This document shows positions 5,938-6,841 of a stretch of 6,841 nucleotides of DNA, piece by piece. The stretch comes from Bdellovibrionales bacterium (lineage in GTDB: Bacteria > Bdellovibrionota > Bdellovibrionia > Bdellovibrionales > UBA1609). The stretch is taken from the NCBI GenBank assembly GCA_026648125.1, contig JAPKGD010000092.1, positions 1 through 6,841 of the forward strand, read 5' to 3'. Position numbers and translations under genes: made by a program. Under the pieces are notes generated by a model, which did no database searches, was not told the DNA's origin, and saw only the letters and a list, made by a program, of their open reading frames with translations. Numbering within the stretch: position 1 is the stretch's first letter; each line of letters begins with the position of its first letter.

Positions 5938-6150
5938 ATGATCCAGGGTAAAGAAATCCGTTTCACCACCTTTATCGACGATTACACCGAATGCGAGGTG
6001 TATGCGACGATCGAAAATGGCGATCCTGTCATCCAAACAGTCAACATAGTCGGCGACTGCGTGGTCACCTTTGATGACCTGGATGATGAGGGCAAAGAAT
6101 TCTTCCTGAGCGAGGCCCGGCGGATCATGGCTGAAAGCCAACGACCGTAA
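5938..6150 (+). CDS. Small acidic protein of unknown function
   Basis: Not recognised. The 70-residue product is strongly acidic and has no signal peptide or membrane segment. It begins MIQGKEIRFTTFIDDYTECE, continues as alternating strands (VYATIENGDPVIQTVNIV, CVVTFDDLDDEG) and ends in a helix (KEFFLSEARRIMAES). That beta-then-helix pattern and the regular codon use make it a likely gene. It starts 53 bases after the protease stop with no clear ribosome site, so it may depend on read-through from the protease gene. Its size and acidity would also fit a small partner or inhibitor protein, or a phage-type cargo gene, but nothing in the sequence decides this. Confidence 0.6.
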   Translation: MIQGKEIRFTTFIDDYTECEVYATIENGDPVIQTVNIVGDCVVTFDDLDDEGKEFFLSEARRIMAESQRP

Positions 6151-6364
6151 CTTGTGCTCACTCAAATACAGTAATCAGTTTGACGGTCTCCTCGGGTTGG
6201 AAAAGGCCGGGGGCTGCCCGGATGTCTTTAAGATTGGTGCATTTGGAGCCTCGCACTCACATGTCGACAACTTGGGTCTGAATATTTTTCAGAGATACCT
6301 CAACACAATGTATTTACTGACAATATTGACGCTATGCATTGACTTTTGCCGCTCTATGAAATAA
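6151..6364. other. Non-coding stretch before the jetA-like fragment
   Basis: About 210 bases without a supported gene. A 70-codon open frame starting with TTG (6152) crosses it but has no ribosome site and an odd composition, ending in a Leu/Ile/Cys-rich tail. The 3' half is AT-rich and contains TTGAC twice (6328 and 6339 area), which could belong to a promoter for the downstream fragment, but no matching -10 element stands out. A short GC stem CCGGG/CCCGG lies at 6207-6221. Confidence 0.4.
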
Positions 6365-6733
6365 GTGCAAACGGTGTCAACTCCAAGCCATGACCTTAAC
6401 TATATCCATTTGAGGGAGCTTTCCCAGAGAGCTGTAGCACTCAGATTTCTCCGCGCAGAGAACATGCCTTTGATGGCTGGTTTTCTGTATCAGCAATTTC
6501 GCAAACCCGGACAAAATCGAATTCCTGAGCCGGCACTTCGGCTGGCGCTATCCCAGCACCTTGAACAACTTGGGGATAAAGGCTTCGTTTTGCCCGAGGG
6601 AATGAACGCCAAAGCTTACATCGACCAATGGGTCGACAAAAACTATCTTGGGCGATTCTTCTTGGCAGATGGACGGCCCGCGCCTCGCGGAGAACACGAA
6701 ACTTGCGCTCGAATACTGCCTTCGGCGCCCTAA
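6365..6733 (+). pseudogene. jetA: DUF3375/JetA-like protein, N-terminal fragment (Wadjet subunit remnant)
   Basis: The N-terminus matches the pattern of the DUF3375 family, the kleisin-like JetA subunit of type I Wadjet, an SMC-type complex that acts with JetB, JetC and the nuclease JetD against small circular DNA. Seen are LRELSQRAVALRFLRAENMP, the helix LMAGFLYQQFRKPGQNRIPE, ALRLALSQHLEQL and AKAYIDQWVDKNYLGRFF. Full JetA proteins are several hundred residues long; here the match stops near residue 100 (about base 6660) and the frame ends at 6733 after an unrelated tail, because from there the DNA codes for queE in another frame. The start is uncertain: GTG 6365 or GTG 6374, neither with a ribosome site. 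jetBCD are not in the window. Family recognition is from memory of its conserved pattern. Confidence 0.72.
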
Positions 6734-6779
6734 GTGGAGGCTCAGCCTGCAGGTTCACAAGTTCTTGGGCGTTCGCTGA
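6669..6779 (+). pseudogene. queE: 3' end of queE (7-carboxy-7-deazaguanine synthase), 5' part missing
   Basis: The second frame at the right edge encodes MDGPRLAENTKLALEYCLRR followed by PKWRLSLQVHKFLGVR and a stop. This is the characteristic C-terminus of QueE, the radical SAM enzyme that makes 7-carboxy-7-deazaguanine for queuosine synthesis; the family ends in 'QPMDGP...NT...CL..P.WRLS.Q.HK.LG'. Only 36 codons are present: the radical SAM CxxxCxxC part is absent and upstream in this frame is jetA-like sequence. The first ATG merely coincides with the Met of the MDGP motif and is not a real start. The piece is GC-rich like the bases to its right and unlike the accessory genes to its left, suggesting that chromosomal backbone begins here. 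Confidence 0.8.
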
Positions 6780-6780
6780 T

Positions 6781-6841
6781 CTACTCGTGGCCGCGATCGC
6801 GCGTCTTGCCGCGGAGCGCGTTCTCTTCCAAGAACTCGACG
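6781..6841 (-). CDS. 3' end of an unidentified gene convergent with queE, cut by window edge
   Basis: On the minus strand a frame open to the window edge ends VEFLEENALRGKTRDRGHE and a TAG stop at 6781-6783, one base from the queE stop. The charged, helical composition and high GC fit a real coding end in convergent arrangement with queE. Only 19 residues are visible, too few to name a family or to exclude chance. Confidence 0.4.
   Translation of the reverse strand, partial: VEFLEENALRGKTRDRGHE

Noticed and set aside
6152..6364. 70-codon plus frame from a TTG
   Set aside because: No ribosome site, no recognisable domain, and mixed composition; the opposite strand looks just as protein-like over part of it.
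1..6841. CRISPR arrays and rRNA genes
   Set aside because: No regularly spaced repeats and no rRNA-like segments were seen on either strand.

Overview
The window looks like an accessory region of a Gram-negative bacterial chromosome. Two predicted lipoproteins with lipoboxes and two proteins with Sec signal peptides point to a cell with an outer membrane. The two lipoprotein Cys residues are followed by Ser-Ser or Ala-Ser, not Asp, which fits outer-membrane sorting. The lineage cannot be fixed from this sequence; a proteobacterium or a Bdellovibrionota-like organism is a guess. The last 180 bases are visibly richer in GC than the middle.

Left edge (1-395, +): the C-terminal two thirds of a small serine recombinase (resolvase/invertase family), cut by the window. 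It converges on a long minus-strand operon, and the operon's intrinsic terminator (401-440) lies between the two stop codons. A perfect 26-bp palindrome (458-483) sits in the last codons of the operon's final gene.

Centre left (443-4283, -): a compact operon read leftwards. In transcription order it encodes an XRE-type DNA-binding protein, a 207-residue secreted protein, an LPP20-like lipoprotein, a secreted protein with a second LPP20-like region and a beta-rich tail, a 288-residue unrecognised lipoprotein, and a small hydrophilic protein. Most junctions are overlaps or gaps of about 20 bases. Four of the six products are exported, so this looks like one envelope-associated system under a transcription factor. 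I recognise no described system with this gene order.

Centre right (4434-6150, +): divergent from the operon is a single-pass inner-membrane protein with a basic cytoplasmic N-terminus and a periplasmic domain carrying two Cys. It is followed by a retropepsin-like (clan AA) aspartic protease with a DTG motif and a very strong ribosome binding site, then a 70-residue acidic protein. Membrane protein, protease and XRE-regulated envelope operon together suggest envelope sensing, but that link is inference.

Right edge (6365-6841): the N-terminal ~100 residues of a DUF3375/JetA-like protein (Wadjet defence subunit) run straight, out of frame, into the last 36 codons of queE (7-carboxy-7-deazaguanine synthase). 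Both genes are fragments, so this is a rearrangement scar or an island boundary. A convergent minus-strand reading frame starts right after the queE stop and runs off the window.
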